DNA of 64,000 bases from Lysinibacillus fusiformis (GTDB lineage Bacteria > Bacillota > Bacilli > Bacillales_A > Planococcaceae), in contig NZ_PYWL01000004.1 in assembly GCF_003049525.1 (NCBI RefSeq), positions 124,001 through 188,000 on the forward strand, read 5' to 3'. This document shows, piece by piece, positions 17,571-26,137 of this stretch; position 1 is the stretch's first letter; each line of letters starts with the position of its first letter. The notes under the pieces are model-generated. The model was not told where the DNA came from. It worked only from the letters and a program-made list of their open reading frames with translations, and made no database searches. Made by a program: the position numbers and the translations under genes.

Positions 17571-17924
17571 TTGACTACTACATATGTAAATTGGGGAGAA
17601 TCAAACGTTAAATTAACTTGGGAAAAAAATAACTTGCTGCCCCCTGATCATTTAATAACAAGTGTACATGGCTTTTGTTTTCAAGAGGATCCATTATTAT
17701 TGGTAGATGACAATCATAGAGGATGGGATTTTCCAGGAGGACATATTGAACCTGGAGAAAGCCCAGAAGATTGCTTTAAACGGGAAGCGCAGGAGGAGGG
17801 GTATGTGGAAGGCAAATATGAATCTGCTCAACGGATGTTTGTTAATCCCAATGATATGGCCTCTTATTATCCCTATCAGAGCTCGAACATAAATGTATAT
17901 ATCTTTTATTCCTTAGTCTTTTAA
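17571..17924 (+). CDS. Short Nudix hydrolase, possibly internally deleted
   Basis: 117 residues from TTG 17571 (GGAGG six bases upstream). The Nudix box GHIEPGESPEDCFKREAQEE-G is intact at about 63-83, so Mg-dependent diphosphate hydrolysis is possible. The protein then moves straight to YESAQRMFVNPNDMASYY and stops. Nudix proteins of this kind are usually 140-160 residues, with a beta segment after the box that is hardly present here. I suspect an internal or C-terminal deletion. It lies in an apparent operon with msrA. Confidence 0.65.
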   Translation: MTTTYVNWGESNVKLTWEKNNLLPPDHLITSVHGFCFQEDPLLLVDDNHRGWDFPGGHIEPGESPEDCFKREAQEEGYVEGKYESAQRMFVNPNDMASYYPYQSSNINVYIFYSLVF

Positions 17925-18003
17925 AGTATATACTCTTTTCATTGTCTTTAATGTTATAATTTGTTAAATAATGAAATGTGTATATTGCTTATGGGGGGAA
18001 CAA

Positions 18004-18264
18004 ATGAATAAAAATTTATTGTCTGTTTCTATTATTTTTTTAGGATTCTGTTTGCTTTTAGGTGCATGGTTTATATCGCAGTCTTTCACATCCGAACAAG
18101 TCGATAAAACGAAGAAAGAACAATTCAGGTATGAGTTAATCTCGCCAAACGATAGTAATATCATTATATTTGATAAGCAAAGCGGGGAGTATTGGCGGAA
18201 GTATATAGAACCTAATGAGGGACCCACTGATTGGGAAAAGCAAAGTTCGCCAATTACTAAATAA
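18004..18264 (+). CDS. Membrane-anchored small protein of unknown function
   Basis: 86 residues from ATG 18004 (GGGGGGAA upstream; not from 17971). One N-terminal membrane segment (LLSVSIIFLGFCLLLGAWFI) precedes a short exported domain with FRYELISPNDSNIIIFDKQS and GEYWRKYIEPNEGPTDWEKQ. I recognise the C-terminal pattern from hypothetical Bacillus proteins but no function is known. It is monocistronic. Confidence 0.6.
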   Translation: MNKNLLSVSIIFLGFCLLLGAWFISQSFTSEQVDKTKKEQFRYELISPNDSNIIIFDKQSGEYWRKYIEPNEGPTDWEKQSSPITK

Positions 18265-18269
18265 TGTAA

Positions 18270-18450
18270 TTTCTAATGAGGGTACATAATAATCAACCAC
18301 TTGTTGATGTAACGCATCTTTAGGCATGTCCTCTTCATGCACGTTTGGCAAGCCACTTGATGAGGAAGGCATTTTATATGGATGCTCATAATACTCATCG
18401 CCCTAATCTTGCTTATCATCTTTGAATGTAAATGGAAGTTCCACGTTAGA
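18270..18450 (-). pseudogene. Gene remnant with an in-frame stop
   Basis: On the reverse strand VELPFTFKDDKQD-stop-GDEYYEHPYKMP continues in the same frame to SSSSGLPNVHEEDMPKDALH and QQVVDYYVPSLEI. The composition looks like real protein, but a TAG interrupts it and no ribosome site or clear start is present. Family not recognised. Confidence 0.35.
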
Positions 18451-18531
18451 GATGGAATTATACAGTATTTTTATAAAAATAAAACTTTTACCAAATGGAT
18501 GCGTACATAAAGAAAGAAGGGGGTTTTTAGA

Positions 18532-18867
18532 ATGAACCGAAAACATTATATTATGATGGTTATTGCATTTATTGTAGAATTTTCCCTAACTTATTGGATT
18601 GCCTCCGTATTTTCTGTCAGGTTTATAGAAGTCATGTTTTTCACAGGGGCTGCCTTTACATTAGGAACGCTCTACTTTACAAGTAGTGGTGGTGCTATGT
18701 CAAGATTTTTTGCAGCTCAATCTGGAGCCGTAACAGGCATTATCCAGGAGCGAGACCGATTTCAGTTTAAAGCAGGTCCTGTTTTTATAGCATCACTTAT
18801 ATTCGTACTAATAGGTTTGGTATTCTTTATCTTACTTGTTACAGGCATCATTCCACCGCAGAAATGA
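18532..18867 (+). CDS. Three-helix membrane protein of unknown function
   Basis: 111 residues with AGGGGG before ATG. Three membrane segments are visible (YIMMVIAFIVEFSLTYWIAS, VMFFTGAAFTLGTLYFTSSG, FIASLIFVLIGLVFFILLVT), with a soluble loop (RFFAAQSGAVTGIIQERDRF) between the second and third. This resembles the DUF3899-type layout, but I am not certain. It has its own terminator. Confidence 0.6.
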   Translation: MNRKHYIMMVIAFIVEFSLTYWIASVFSVRFIEVMFFTGAAFTLGTLYFTSSGGAMSRFFAAQSGAVTGIIQERDRFQFKAGPVFIASLIFVLIGLVFFILLVTGIIPPQK

Positions 18868-18884
18868 TAATAGGTAAGGGAAAT

Positions 18885-18915
18885 CAAGATAGTCACTAGA
18901 CTGTCTTGTTTTTTT
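18885..18915 (+). terminator. Terminator after the three-helix protein
   Basis: CAAGATAGTC pairs with GACTGTCTTG around ACTA and is followed by seven T residues. Confidence 0.8.
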
Positions 18916-19002
18916 GGGGGAAAAATAGATTGTTCAGATTCTGTATAAGTAGACTTGGTAGAATAGGAGGTTATGGGATTACTTTTAGATTGAGGAGGTG
19001 TT

Positions 19003-19026
19003 ATGATCATTCACTATGAAACATAG
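19003..19026 (+). CDS. Seven-codon ORF overlapping the kinase start
   Basis: GAGGAGGTG is ideally placed for ATG 19003 (MIIHYET), whose TAG at 19024-19026 lies just past the kinase ATG at 19016. It may couple kinase translation by re-initiation. Confidence 0.35.
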   Translation: MIIHYET

Positions 19027-22000
19027 AAAAATTGCTGTCATCATTATATTCTTTATAGTCTTTTTAACAGGTTCTCGTATTTTATGGCTTCAATCATTTA
19101 CGCAGCCCGATCAACCATATGCAATGAAAGGGCAGATGGATGTCCGCAATTTTGATTTTCAACAAAGTGCATTAACTCTTGATGGCGAATGGTCCTTCTA
19201 TCCATCGCAATGGTTGATGGATAATCATTCTTCCAACCAGACATACATACAAGTCCCGGATGGCTGGGACAAAGTTTTTCAGGAAGGGGAGCAAAGCCCA
19301 TTTGGATATGGCTCTTATCAACTAAAAATACTGGTTAATCCAGATGAGACAAAAACCTTTAGTATAAGAGTGCCAAGTATTCGTAGTGCCGCAGAAATAT
19401 ATGTGAACGATCGCTTCATTGCGAAATCAGGGGAGCTAGGTGAAAATCGAGCGCAAACGGTGGCTAAAAATGTACCGTTTACAGCCTCATTCGAGACAAA
19501 TGGTGAAAGTGAAATCGAACTGATTATTCAAGTAGCCAACTTTCAAGATCCTCGTAATGGGGGAATTGTCCGTTCTATCAAATTTGGACAAGAAGATGTA
19601 ATCAATCGGGAGACACAATTGTCCGTCACAATGCAGCTATTAGTGGCAGTTGTTTTAGTCTTGCATGCCATCTACTCTGTTATTCTCTATTTAGTTGGAA
19701 ATAAAGATAAACGCTTACTATTCTTTTCGATCTTAACCGTAAGTATTATGTTTTATTATTTATTAGGAAGTGATGATAAACTTCTTTCATTTTGGTTTCC
19801 CATAAATTATGATTGGGGTTTTATTTTAGTCCATCTTTCTATGGTGGGCATTGGCTATTCATTACTGCAATGTATAGAACACTGGCTACCGCCACATTTA
19901 CAGCTCTATAAACATGTATACACTTTTTTCAGCATGGTAGCGATCCTATTAGCCTTCACATTACCTATACGTTATCTTGTTTCCATGCAAGCATTTTATA
20001 TGGTTATTTTAGGAGCTCCGATCGTTATTACTTTAATCTTAATGATTGGAAAATCAATAAAGGATATTCGCAGGAATGTTTTTATTTTATTAGGATTAGT
20101 GGCCTTTGTGAATAGTATCATTTGGGATGTCATACTGCTGATTACAGGCATAAAAATCATTTCTTATCCTTTTGATTTGATTGTGACAATTGCCTGTTTA
20201 GCGACATTGTGGTTTAAAGATTATGCAAAGGTACATGCCGATACGAAGGAGCTTGCTCATAAACTGCAAGAGATTGATAAAATCAAGGATGAATTTTTGG
20301 CAAGTACCTCTCATGAATTACGTAATCCACTTCATAGCATTATCAATATGTCTAAAGCAGTACTTGATCGTGAAGCTAAGACGTTAACTACAAAAAGTGT
20401 GAATGATTTAGAAACTGTTCTGTCCGTAGGGAATCGAATGTCTTTGTTGTTAAATGATTTGCTGGATGTCATGCGCTTGAAAGACGATACACAACAATTA
20501 CAACTAAGTATGGTATCCATACATTCTATTGCTGTAGGTGTATTTGATATGCTGCGCTTTATGATTGAGGGAAAGCCTGTTCAGTTCGTCCTGAAAATAC
20601 CAGAAGATTTTCAAAGAGTGCAAGCTGATGAAAATCGTGTGATCCAAATAGTCTTTAATTTAGTGCATAATGCTGTGAAATTTACGAATGAAGGGTCGAT
20701 TACGATTTCGAGTTATACGCGTAATGGGATGGCGAATATCGTCATTACAGATACAGGTATCGGTGTGGACGATGAAACCATGCGTCGAATATTTGAACCA
20801 TATGAGCAAGGAACGATCAGTAAAACTATGGTAGAGGGAGGGTTTGGGCTAGGGCTTAACATCTGTAAGCGGCTCATTGAATTCCATGGAGGAACATTGG
20901 AAGTGCAATCCGTTGTAGGACAAGGCTCCACCTTTACCTTTACATTGCCCCTAGCAGATGAATCGAATGTCCAAGTGCCACTTGAAAAGGTACGACAGAG
21001 CGTTAGCAAGAGTTCAGAGCGCACAGCAAGTTTACAAGCAGCCTTGGAGGATGATCAAAGTGCGGAGTGGAATCATCCACGTATTTTAGTAGTGGATGAT
21101 GAGCCTATTAATTTGCGAGTAGTTGAGACAATTTTAGCAAATGAACAATATGACATTGTTACGGTGACAAGTGGCTTAGATGCGCTAGTAAGTATTCAAT
21201 CACTCGAATGGGATTTAGTTATTTCAGATGTGATGATGCCGAAAATGTCAGGGTATGAATTAGTGCGTCTCATTCGGAAGCAATTCTCCATCACCGATTT
21301 ACCTATATTATTGCTGACAGCGCGTAGTCAACCCCAGAATCTTGAAAAAGGCTTTTTAGCAGGTGCGAATGATTATGTGACCAAGCCTGTCGATGCACTA
21401 GAGCTACGTTCACGAGTAGCGGCATTAATAAAGGTGAAGCGATCCATTCAAGAACGTCATCGTATGGAAGCTGCCTGGCTGCAGGCACAAATTGAGCCTC
21501 ATTTTCTTTTTAACACGTTAAATGCCATTTTAACGTTGAGTGAAATGGATAGTGAACGAACAAGTAGATTAGTAGAGGCACTCAGCGATTTTTTAAGAGA
21601 ATCCTATAATTTTCAAAATGTTGAAGCACTTGTGCCGTTAGAAAATGAACTTACATTAATTCAAGCTTATCTTTATATTCAGCAGGAGCGCTTCGGCGAT
21701 CGTATTCACGTTAAATGGGATTTAGAGGCATCTACCGATGTGCTCATCCCCTCATTAACTATCCAGCCCTTAGTTGAAAATGCTCTACAGCATGGTATTT
21801 TAAAACGGACAGAAGGGGGAACGATCCATATTCGGATTTTTGAAAGTGAATCACAACTTGAAATTACAGTTTCGGACAATGGTGTTGGCATGGATGAACT
21901 TCGTTTGTCCCAGTTACTTCAAACAACGCAACAGCCGTCCAAAAGCATTGGTTTAATGAATACCCATCTTCGCCTTCAACAGCATTATGGGCAAGGATTG

Positions 22001-22081
22001 ACTATTACGAGTAAGCTACATGAAGGAACATCTGTTTCTTTTGTAGTTCTTGTGAAGAAGCCCGTAAAACAAGATGCATGA
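19016..22081 (+). CDS. Hybrid sensor kinase: 7TMR-DISM, HisKA, REC and LytS-type kinase in one chain
   Basis: 1021 residues. Order: membrane segment (7-27); extracellular sensor of the 7TMR-DISM type (about 30-200, LDGEWSFYPSQW); seven membrane helices (about 205-400); HisKA with His in ASTSHELRNPLH (about 431) and its ATPase (NLVHNAVKFTNEG, TGIGV, GFGLGLNICK); receiver with VVDDEP and phospho-Asp in VISDVMMP (about 737); LytS-type kinase with QIEPHFLFNTLNA (about 825) and a second ATPase (VENALQHG, NGVGM). No response regulator gene is adjacent. ATG 19016 is the first in-frame start; its ribosome site lies 16 bases away, ahead of a 7-codon ORF. Confidence 0.88.
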   Translation: MKHRKIAVIIIFFIVFLTGSRILWLQSFTQPDQPYAMKGQMDVRNFDFQQSALTLDGEWSFYPSQWLMDNHSSNQTYIQVPDGWDKVFQEGEQSPFGYGSYQLKILVNPDETKTFSIRVPSIRSAAEIYVNDRFIAKSGELGENRAQTVAKNVPFTASFETNGESEIELIIQVANFQDPRNGGIVRSIKFGQEDVINRETQLSVTMQLLVAVVLVLHAIYSVILYLVGNKDKRLLFFSILTVSIMFYYLLGSDDKLLSFWFPINYDWGFILVHLSMVGIGYSLLQCIEHWLPPHLQLYKHVYTFFSMVAILLAFTLPIRYLVSMQAFYMVILGAPIVITLILMIGKSIKDIRRNVFILLGLVAFVNSIIWDVILLITGIKIISYPFDLIVTIACLATLWFKDYAKVHADTKELAHKLQEIDKIKDEFLASTSHELRNPLHSIINMSKAVLDREAKTLTTKSVNDLETVLSVGNRMSLLLNDLLDVMRLKDDTQQLQLSMVSIHSIAVGVFDMLRFMIEGKPVQFVLKIPEDFQRVQADENRVIQIVFNLVHNAVKFTNEGSITISSYTRNGMANIVITDTGIGVDDETMRRIFEPYEQGTISKTMVEGGFGLGLNICKRLIEFHGGTLEVQSVVGQGSTFTFTLPLADESNVQVPLEKVRQSVSKSSERTASLQAALEDDQSAEWNHPRILVVDDEPINLRVVETILANEQYDIVTVTSGLDALVSIQSLEWDLVISDVMMPKMSGYELVRLIRKQFSITDLPILLLTARSQPQNLEKGFLAGANDYVTKPVDALELRSRVAALIKVKRSIQERHRMEAAWLQAQIEPHFLFNTLNAILTLSEMDSERTSRLVEALSDFLRESYNFQNVEALVPLENELTLIQAYLYIQQERFGDRIHVKWDLEASTDVLIPSLTIQPLVENALQHGILKRTEGGTIHIRIFESESQLEITVSDNGVGMDELRLSQLLQTTQQPSKSIGLMNTHLRLQQHYGQGLTITSKLHEGTSVSFVVLVKKPVKQDA

Positions 22082-22104
22082 CACGTCTGTGTGCCATGCA
22101 TCTT
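22071..22104. terminator. Bidirectional terminator overlapping the kinase stop
   Basis: AAGATGCATG pairs with CATGCATCTT, with an inner CAC/GTG, and is followed by TTCTTT. The convergent EamA gene ends at 22109. Confidence 0.75.
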
Positions 22105-22108
22105 TTCT

Positions 22109-23011
22109 TTATAGTATAGCCTGCGGAGCTTTTGTTTTAAAATGGGTGAACAGATAGCATCCCATAATGACGATAAGCCCACCAATTCCCTGGAGCCAGG
22201 ACATATTTTCTCCAATAAATAAATAGGCGAGAAGGGCAGTGAAAATGGGATTGAAGTTTAAAAAAATTCCCGATGTGGTCGCGCCTAACTTCTGTACACC
22301 TATATTCCAAAATACCATACAAACAACGGTGGAAATAATGCCGGTATATAGCATGGAAAGAATGAAAGATGTATTGACATTCGTAAAGGTAAAGTCTGCA
22401 CTCGTAAATGGTAGGAGCAGTAGCACACCGAATACCCCGGCATACAAAGTAGCCATTAAGGGGGAGGCTGTTTGCATAGCCCATTTACTACATATGGAAT
22501 ATAGACCCCAAACGCACACAGCTGCCAGCATCCATAAATCGCCTGTATTCAATTGAAAATCCAGCAATAGCTGCCAATCTCCTTTTGAAAGAACGAGAAC
22601 TACCCCAAACAATGATAAAACCATTGCCGATAACTGCCATTTCGTTATTTTTTCTTTCAGCAAGACAAACGAAAAAAGGGCAATGGATATTGTATTCATG
22701 GTAGAAATAAGCCCTGCATTAGTAGAAGTCGTAAGCTCTAATGCTAGAAACTGAAAAATATTAAAGAGAGCAACCCCTGTAACACCCATTAAAAGTAGCG
22801 GGACAATCGCTTGTTTGGGGGGAACTAATTTTTTTTCTTTCCACCAAACCAATGGGACAAGGACAATGACGGCAATTAACCATCTGACTGTTGTCAATGT
22901 CATAGGAGAAGCATGGGCAACAAGCGTCTTGGCAACTACAAAATTCCCTCCCCACAGTAAACTTGTGACAAGCATTAGACCCATATACAATTTAACCAAA
23001 GCTCGTAACAC
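22109..23011 (-). CDS. EamA-family (DMT) metabolite exporter
   Basis: About 300 residues with ten membrane helices in two EamA repeats (LLWGGNFVVAKTLVAHASP; VCVWGLYSICSKWAMQTASP). Family members export amino acids or other metabolites. The start is uncertain: GTG 23011 sits inside the AGAGGGG site, while TTG 22999 is better spaced. It is divergent from the Lrp-type regulator at 23190, a common regulator/exporter pairing, so that protein probably controls it. Confidence 0.85.
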   Translation of the reverse strand: MLRALVKLYMGLMLVTSLLWGGNFVVAKTLVAHASPMTLTTVRWLIAVIVLVPLVWWKEKKLVPPKQAIVPLLLMGVTGVALFNIFQFLALELTTSTNAGLISTMNTISIALFSFVLLKEKITKWQLSAMVLSLFGVVLVLSKGDWQLLLDFQLNTGDLWMLAAVCVWGLYSICSKWAMQTASPLMATLYAGVFGVLLLLPFTSADFTFTNVNTSFILSMLYTGIISTVVCMVFWNIGVQKLGATTSGIFLNFNPIFTALLAYLFIGENMSWLQGIGGLIVIMGCYLFTHFKTKAPQAIL

Positions 23012-23189
23012 CCCTCTTAACTTTATGTATATTAAGAATCATAGCATTAACAGTGATTTCGCTGTATAATATTTTGTGAAATTGATTAAATTTGAAATAA
23101 AATTAAGTATATGGAGTTTTTTTGGAATATTGTTCGGAAAAGAAGTTCTGTGGATACATCATGGGAAATAATCAAAAGGGGAGACATCA

Positions 23190-23660
23190 ATGGAGGATAG
23201 CAAGAATAAAGAACTAGACAGAACGGATCTTCAAATTTTAGATATTTTACAGCGAGAGGTTCATATTAGTAATGCCGAATTGGCGAGACGTGTCAGCTTA
23301 TCGCCACCAGCGACTCATACTAGAGTCAAACGAATGGAAAACGAAGGCTATATCGATCAGCAAGTCGCTATTTTAAATCAGGAAAAACTAGGATTTGATT
23401 TACTGTGCTATGTTTTTATGAGTACGGATATCCATCAAGCAAAGGAAATAGAGGAATTGGAAACAAGCCTACAAACGATGACAGAAATATTGGAATGTCA
23501 CTGTTTAACAGGTGCCTATGATTATTTATTAAAAATCGTTATCCGAGATCGTCAAGAATTGAATCAATTTATTCGGAAATTAAATAGGTTAGGTATCTCT
23601 AGAATTCAAACAAATTTATCCTTACGAGAAATCAAATATTCCACGGTGTTACCCTTATAA
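23190..23660 (+). CDS. Lrp/AsnC-family transcriptional regulator
   Basis: 156 residues after AGGGGAG. N-terminal HTH: LDRTDLQILDILQREVHISN, then ELARRVSLSPPATHTRVKRM; C-terminal RAM/ligand domain with LTGAYDYLLKIVIRDRQELN. These proteins form octameric discs and sense amino acids. Divergence from an EamA exporter suggests amino-acid-responsive control of export. It has its own terminator. Confidence 0.88.
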   Translation: MEDSKNKELDRTDLQILDILQREVHISNAELARRVSLSPPATHTRVKRMENEGYIDQQVAILNQEKLGFDLLCYVFMSTDIHQAKEIEELETSLQTMTEILECHCLTGAYDYLLKIVIRDRQELNQFIRKLNRLGISRIQTNLSLREIKYSTVLPL

Positions 23661-23709
23661 AAACACAGCAAGTGTGAGTGTCCTACTCAAGCTTGCTGTG
23701 TTTTTTATT
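23661..23709 (+). terminator. Terminator of the Lrp-type gene
   Basis: AAACACAGCAAG pairs with CTTGCTGTGTTT and is followed by T residues. Confidence 0.85.
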
Positions 23710-23763
23710 ATTATATATTTACAGAAATATATATATTTAAAATTGCTTTGTTTTTACTTATAG

Positions 23764-23815
23764 GCAACTACTAGGTTGCTTATACTTGACATGCAACCAA
23801 AAAGTTGCCTATAAT
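23764..23815 (+). promoter_or_regulatory. Promoter with twin GCAAC-N6-GTTGC operators
   Basis: TTGACA (23786-23791), an 18-base spacer, and TATAAT (23810-23815). Two identical palindromes, GCAAC-N6-GTTGC, lie at 23764-23779 and 23793-23808, the second filling the spacer. The start codon is six bases past the -10. Autorepression by the ArsR-type product is inferred. Confidence 0.75.
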
Positions 23816-23821
23816 CAATTT

Positions 23822-24100
23822 ATGAAATGGGATAAAGACGCTATATTTAAAGCACTTGCAGACTCGACTCGGAGGCTTATAATAGACGAGCTATGTGAAC
23901 AAAATGAGATGACCTTATATGAGTTAACGGTTCGTCTACTTATGAAGTACGAGCTTTCCATAACGAGACAAGCAATTGCTAAACATCTTGCTGTTTTGGA
24001 AGGGGCAGGGCTTGTCACATCTAAGCGGAAGGGGAAATATCGAGTTGTTATGTTTAACAATGAACCACTTAAAGATTTATTGAAGGGGTGGGTAGAGTAA
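23822..24100 (+). CDS. ArsR-family (SdpR-like) repressor, leaderless
   Basis: 92 residues from ATG 23822. Winged HTH: IFKALADSTRRLIIDELCEQ, then ITRQAIAKHLAVLEGAGLV and a wing, SKRKGKYRVVMF. No paired Cys metal site is evident, so it is an SdpR/YczG-like member and not a metal sensor. There is no Shine-Dalgarno, and the ATG coincides with the transcription start expected from the TATAAT at 23810-23815. A frame extension to TTG 23786 would start inside the -35 box and is rejected. The VOC gene follows and is probably co-transcribed. Confidence 0.8.
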   Translation: MKWDKDAIFKALADSTRRLIIDELCEQNEMTLYELTVRLLMKYELSITRQAIAKHLAVLEGAGLVTSKRKGKYRVVMFNNEPLKDLLKGWVE

Positions 24101-24164
24101 TTTTTTGAACATCATACAATAGGGCGTGAAGCATTTTGTGCAACTAACAGAGGAGGCTATTCAA

Positions 24165-24548
24165 ATGAACATTATCGTGAACAGTATATTTGTAACAGAC
24201 CAAGCAAAGGCATTGTCATTTTATACAGAAAAGCTAGGATTTGTTAAAAAGGAAGATGAACCATTAGGAAAGCATAGATGGCTGACGCTTGTATCGCCAG
24301 ATGAGCAAGGTGGAACTGAGCTTTTACTAGAGCCGGATGAGCACCCTGCCGCAAAGGATTATCAAAAGAGAATATTCGCTGAAGGTATTCCAGCAACAAT
24401 GTTTGGTGTTGCAGATATTCATGAGGAGTACAAGCAATTATTAGAAAAGGGCGTAGAATTTACGATGACGCCAACAAAAATGGGGGCCGTCACAATAGCT
24501 GTCTTGGATGATACTTGTGGCAACCTTATACAGATTATCCAAAAATAA
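24165..24548 (+). CDS. VOC-superfamily (glyoxalase/bleomycin-resistance-like) protein
   Basis: 127 residues from ATG 24165, with AGAGGAGG upstream. The betaalphabetabetabeta modules show as IVNSIFVTDQAKALSFYTEK with LGFVKK, and C-terminal TIAVLDDTCGNLIQIIQK. This matches the YdfO/PhnB-like stress-protein group, often placed beside an ArsR-type repressor as here. The substrate is unknown; metal-dependent chemistry or ligand sequestration are family options. It ends in a strong terminator. Confidence 0.82.
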   Translation: MNIIVNSIFVTDQAKALSFYTEKLGFVKKEDEPLGKHRWLTLVSPDEQGGTELLLEPDEHPAAKDYQKRIFAEGIPATMFGVADIHEEYKQLLEKGVEFTMTPTKMGAVTIAVLDDTCGNLIQIIQK

Positions 24549-24560
24549 TTCATGATGAAT

Positions 24561-24593
24561 GCGTGTTTTGAGTCTATTCAAAACACGCTTTTT
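24561..24593. terminator. Bidirectional terminator
   Basis: GCGTGTTTTGA pairs with TCAAAACACGC around a six-base loop, followed by TTTTT; it serves the VOC gene and the convergent lipoprotein gene. Confidence 0.85.
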
Positions 24594-24597
24594 CTAT

Positions 24598-24777
24598 TCA
24601 TTCATTTATGGCTAAACCTCGGTCATTCTCTAATAAATCAAGGGTTTCTTTTGGTTGTGCATTTACGGTTTGTTCTTTAGCTTCAGCTTCTTCGCTTGGC
24701 GGCGCTTCTTCCGATGAACAGGCTGCTAAAGCCAATAGTAATAATAATACCAAACTACATGACAGTAACTTCTGCAT
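24598..24777 (-). CDS. Small lipoprotein
   Basis: 59 residues from ATG 24777, with GGAGG eight bases upstream. The signal peptide ends in a lipobox, LLALAAC, so the mature protein is about 40 residues, anchored to the outer membrane face, acidic and Pro/Glu-rich (SSEEAPPSEEAEAKEQ). There is no recognisable domain. It lies just after the stalk-domain gene on the same strand (82 bases), so co-transcription is possible. Confidence 0.6.
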   Translation of the reverse strand: MQKLLSCSLVLLLLLALAACSSEEAPPSEEAEAKEQTVNAQPKETLDLLENDRGLAINE

Positions 24778-24859
24778 GAGGCAAACCTCCATCCATAAAT
24801 CGTTGATATGAATATTTTGCACATTTTCATACAGAATATGTTTAGTTTACTGTTATTTT

Positions 24860-25702
24860 TTAAAGAACGGTATTGCTAATAATTTTATTAAATCCGTTGT
24901 TAGTTGCGGCATTCATAAGCTGTTGAATAGACTGCATTTTATTATCTGAGAATATATACCAGCTATCATTATGAACATCATGGAGAAGAAGCGTAGGATA
25001 ACCTTTTAATAGTTCATCAGGGAATGCTTGGTTTAAGGAATACGTATCCAACTGCTGAACACTTTTATTGTCAGCGTTTAAGAAATCATATTGTCCAAGC
25101 TTATAATAGGAACCAGGTATGTCCAGATTTAATTGCCAAGAATAGTCTTTAGGCGCTTCTACTTTATCTCCTTTTTGCTGAAAAATTTTGTACATAGCGT
25201 TGTGATAGCTATGTCCCTTAACTTCTTGAATAACTCCACCCATCGTCATGTGATATTCATAGTGAAGAGCCTTTATTTTTTGATTGTTAATGAATAGTGG
25301 CTTTGTCGCAATATTAACAGTACTTTGTTTGTAATCGACTTGACTGCCGAATGTTTCAGCAATAAAACGGATTGGAACGAAGGTACGATTATTTTTAAGA
25401 TATGGTGTTGTATCCAATTGTTCCGCTTGACCGTTTTTAATAACGGTCTGACTGTTTAAAGTTAAAATAACGGTTGATTGGTTCGTTGAAAGGATAATTT
25501 GTGAATCCTTCCATTGTACTTGCGCACCTAAATTTTCACTAATTACACGCAAAGGTACCATTGTTCGATTGTTTTTGACCTCAGGTGCTGTATCAGTTTT
25601 CACGACAACCTCGTCAATCTTTAGTTGTAGTGTTGCTGCGTCAGCAGGGGAAGCTGTCCATAATACAGCTGTTAATAATAGGCCTGTGAAGATTTTTTTC
25701 AT
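24860..25702 (-). CDS. Secreted protein with copper-amine-oxidase N-terminal (stalk) domains
   Basis: 280 residues after AAAGGAGG. A signal peptide ends at PADAA. Two stalk repeats follow: VKNNRTMVPLRVISENLGAQ and LKNNRTFVPIRFIAETFGSQ, each with the NRTxVPxRxIxExxG motif. The C-terminal ~130 residues are not recognised. Despite the name there is no oxidase domain; such modules occur widely in secreted Bacillus proteins and may bind the wall. Confidence 0.82.
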   Translation of the reverse strand: MKKIFTGLLLTAVLWTASPADAATLQLKIDEVVVKTDTAPEVKNNRTMVPLRVISENLGAQVQWKDSQIILSTNQSTVILTLNSQTVIKNGQAEQLDTTPYLKNNRTFVPIRFIAETFGSQVDYKQSTVNIATKPLFINNQKIKALHYEYHMTMGGVIQEVKGHSYHNAMYKIFQQKGDKVEAPKDYSWQLNLDIPGSYYKLGQYDFLNADNKSVQQLDTYSLNQAFPDELLKGYPTLLLHDVHNDSWYIFSDNKMQSIQQLMNAATNNGFNKIISNTVL

Positions 25703-25843
25703 GGTAGTTGCCCTCCTTTATTTTCACGACCTTATTTTACCATAAAATTCTAATGTGATTATAATAGTTTACTATTTATTAATTTTTTACAGTGTATAAA
25801 CCGATTTTGAAATCGAATACTAAGAGTGAAAGGAGGTTTTTTT

Positions 25844-26008
25844 GTGAAATATTTAACATGGGGCATAGTTGGTGCAGCATTGTTTGCTGCGATGAAAGGC
25901 TACGGGAAATCAAACCAAGGACAGAAGGATAGCTACCAACAAACGACAACACCTGTTCAATTAGTAGCTAATGCAAATCCTTTAACAGCGAATACACCGA
26001 AACAGTAA
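25844..26008 (+). CDS. Small exported or membrane-anchored peptide
   Basis: 54 residues from GTG 25844, with AAAGGAGG upstream; the earlier in-frame start lies inside that site. It has a short hydrophobic N-terminus (YLTWGIVGAALFAAMKGYG) and a hydrophilic Gln/Thr/Asn-rich tail. No family recognised. Confidence 0.5.
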   Translation: MKYLTWGIVGAALFAAMKGYGKSNQGQKDSYQQTTTPVQLVANANPLTANTPKQ

Positions 26009-26018
26009 AAGACATCAC

Positions 26019-26047
26019 AGCTTATAGATTATTTTGATCTATAAGCT
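26019..26047 (+). terminator. Terminator after the small peptide gene
   Basis: AGCTTATAGAT pairs with ATCTATAAGCT around a short loop; the T run is weak (TGTTATATTTT). Confidence 0.6.
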
Positions 26048-26137
26048 TGTTATATTTTACATAAAAATCCTATGGTTTCTTTATGAAAGATGGGTAGAAG
26101 ATTGGCTTTATTCATGATCAATTTGAAGAGCTTCTGA

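Noticed and set aside
23786-23821. TTG start for the ArsR-type gene
   Set aside because: The codon is part of the TTGACA -35 box, so the RNA would start downstream of it.
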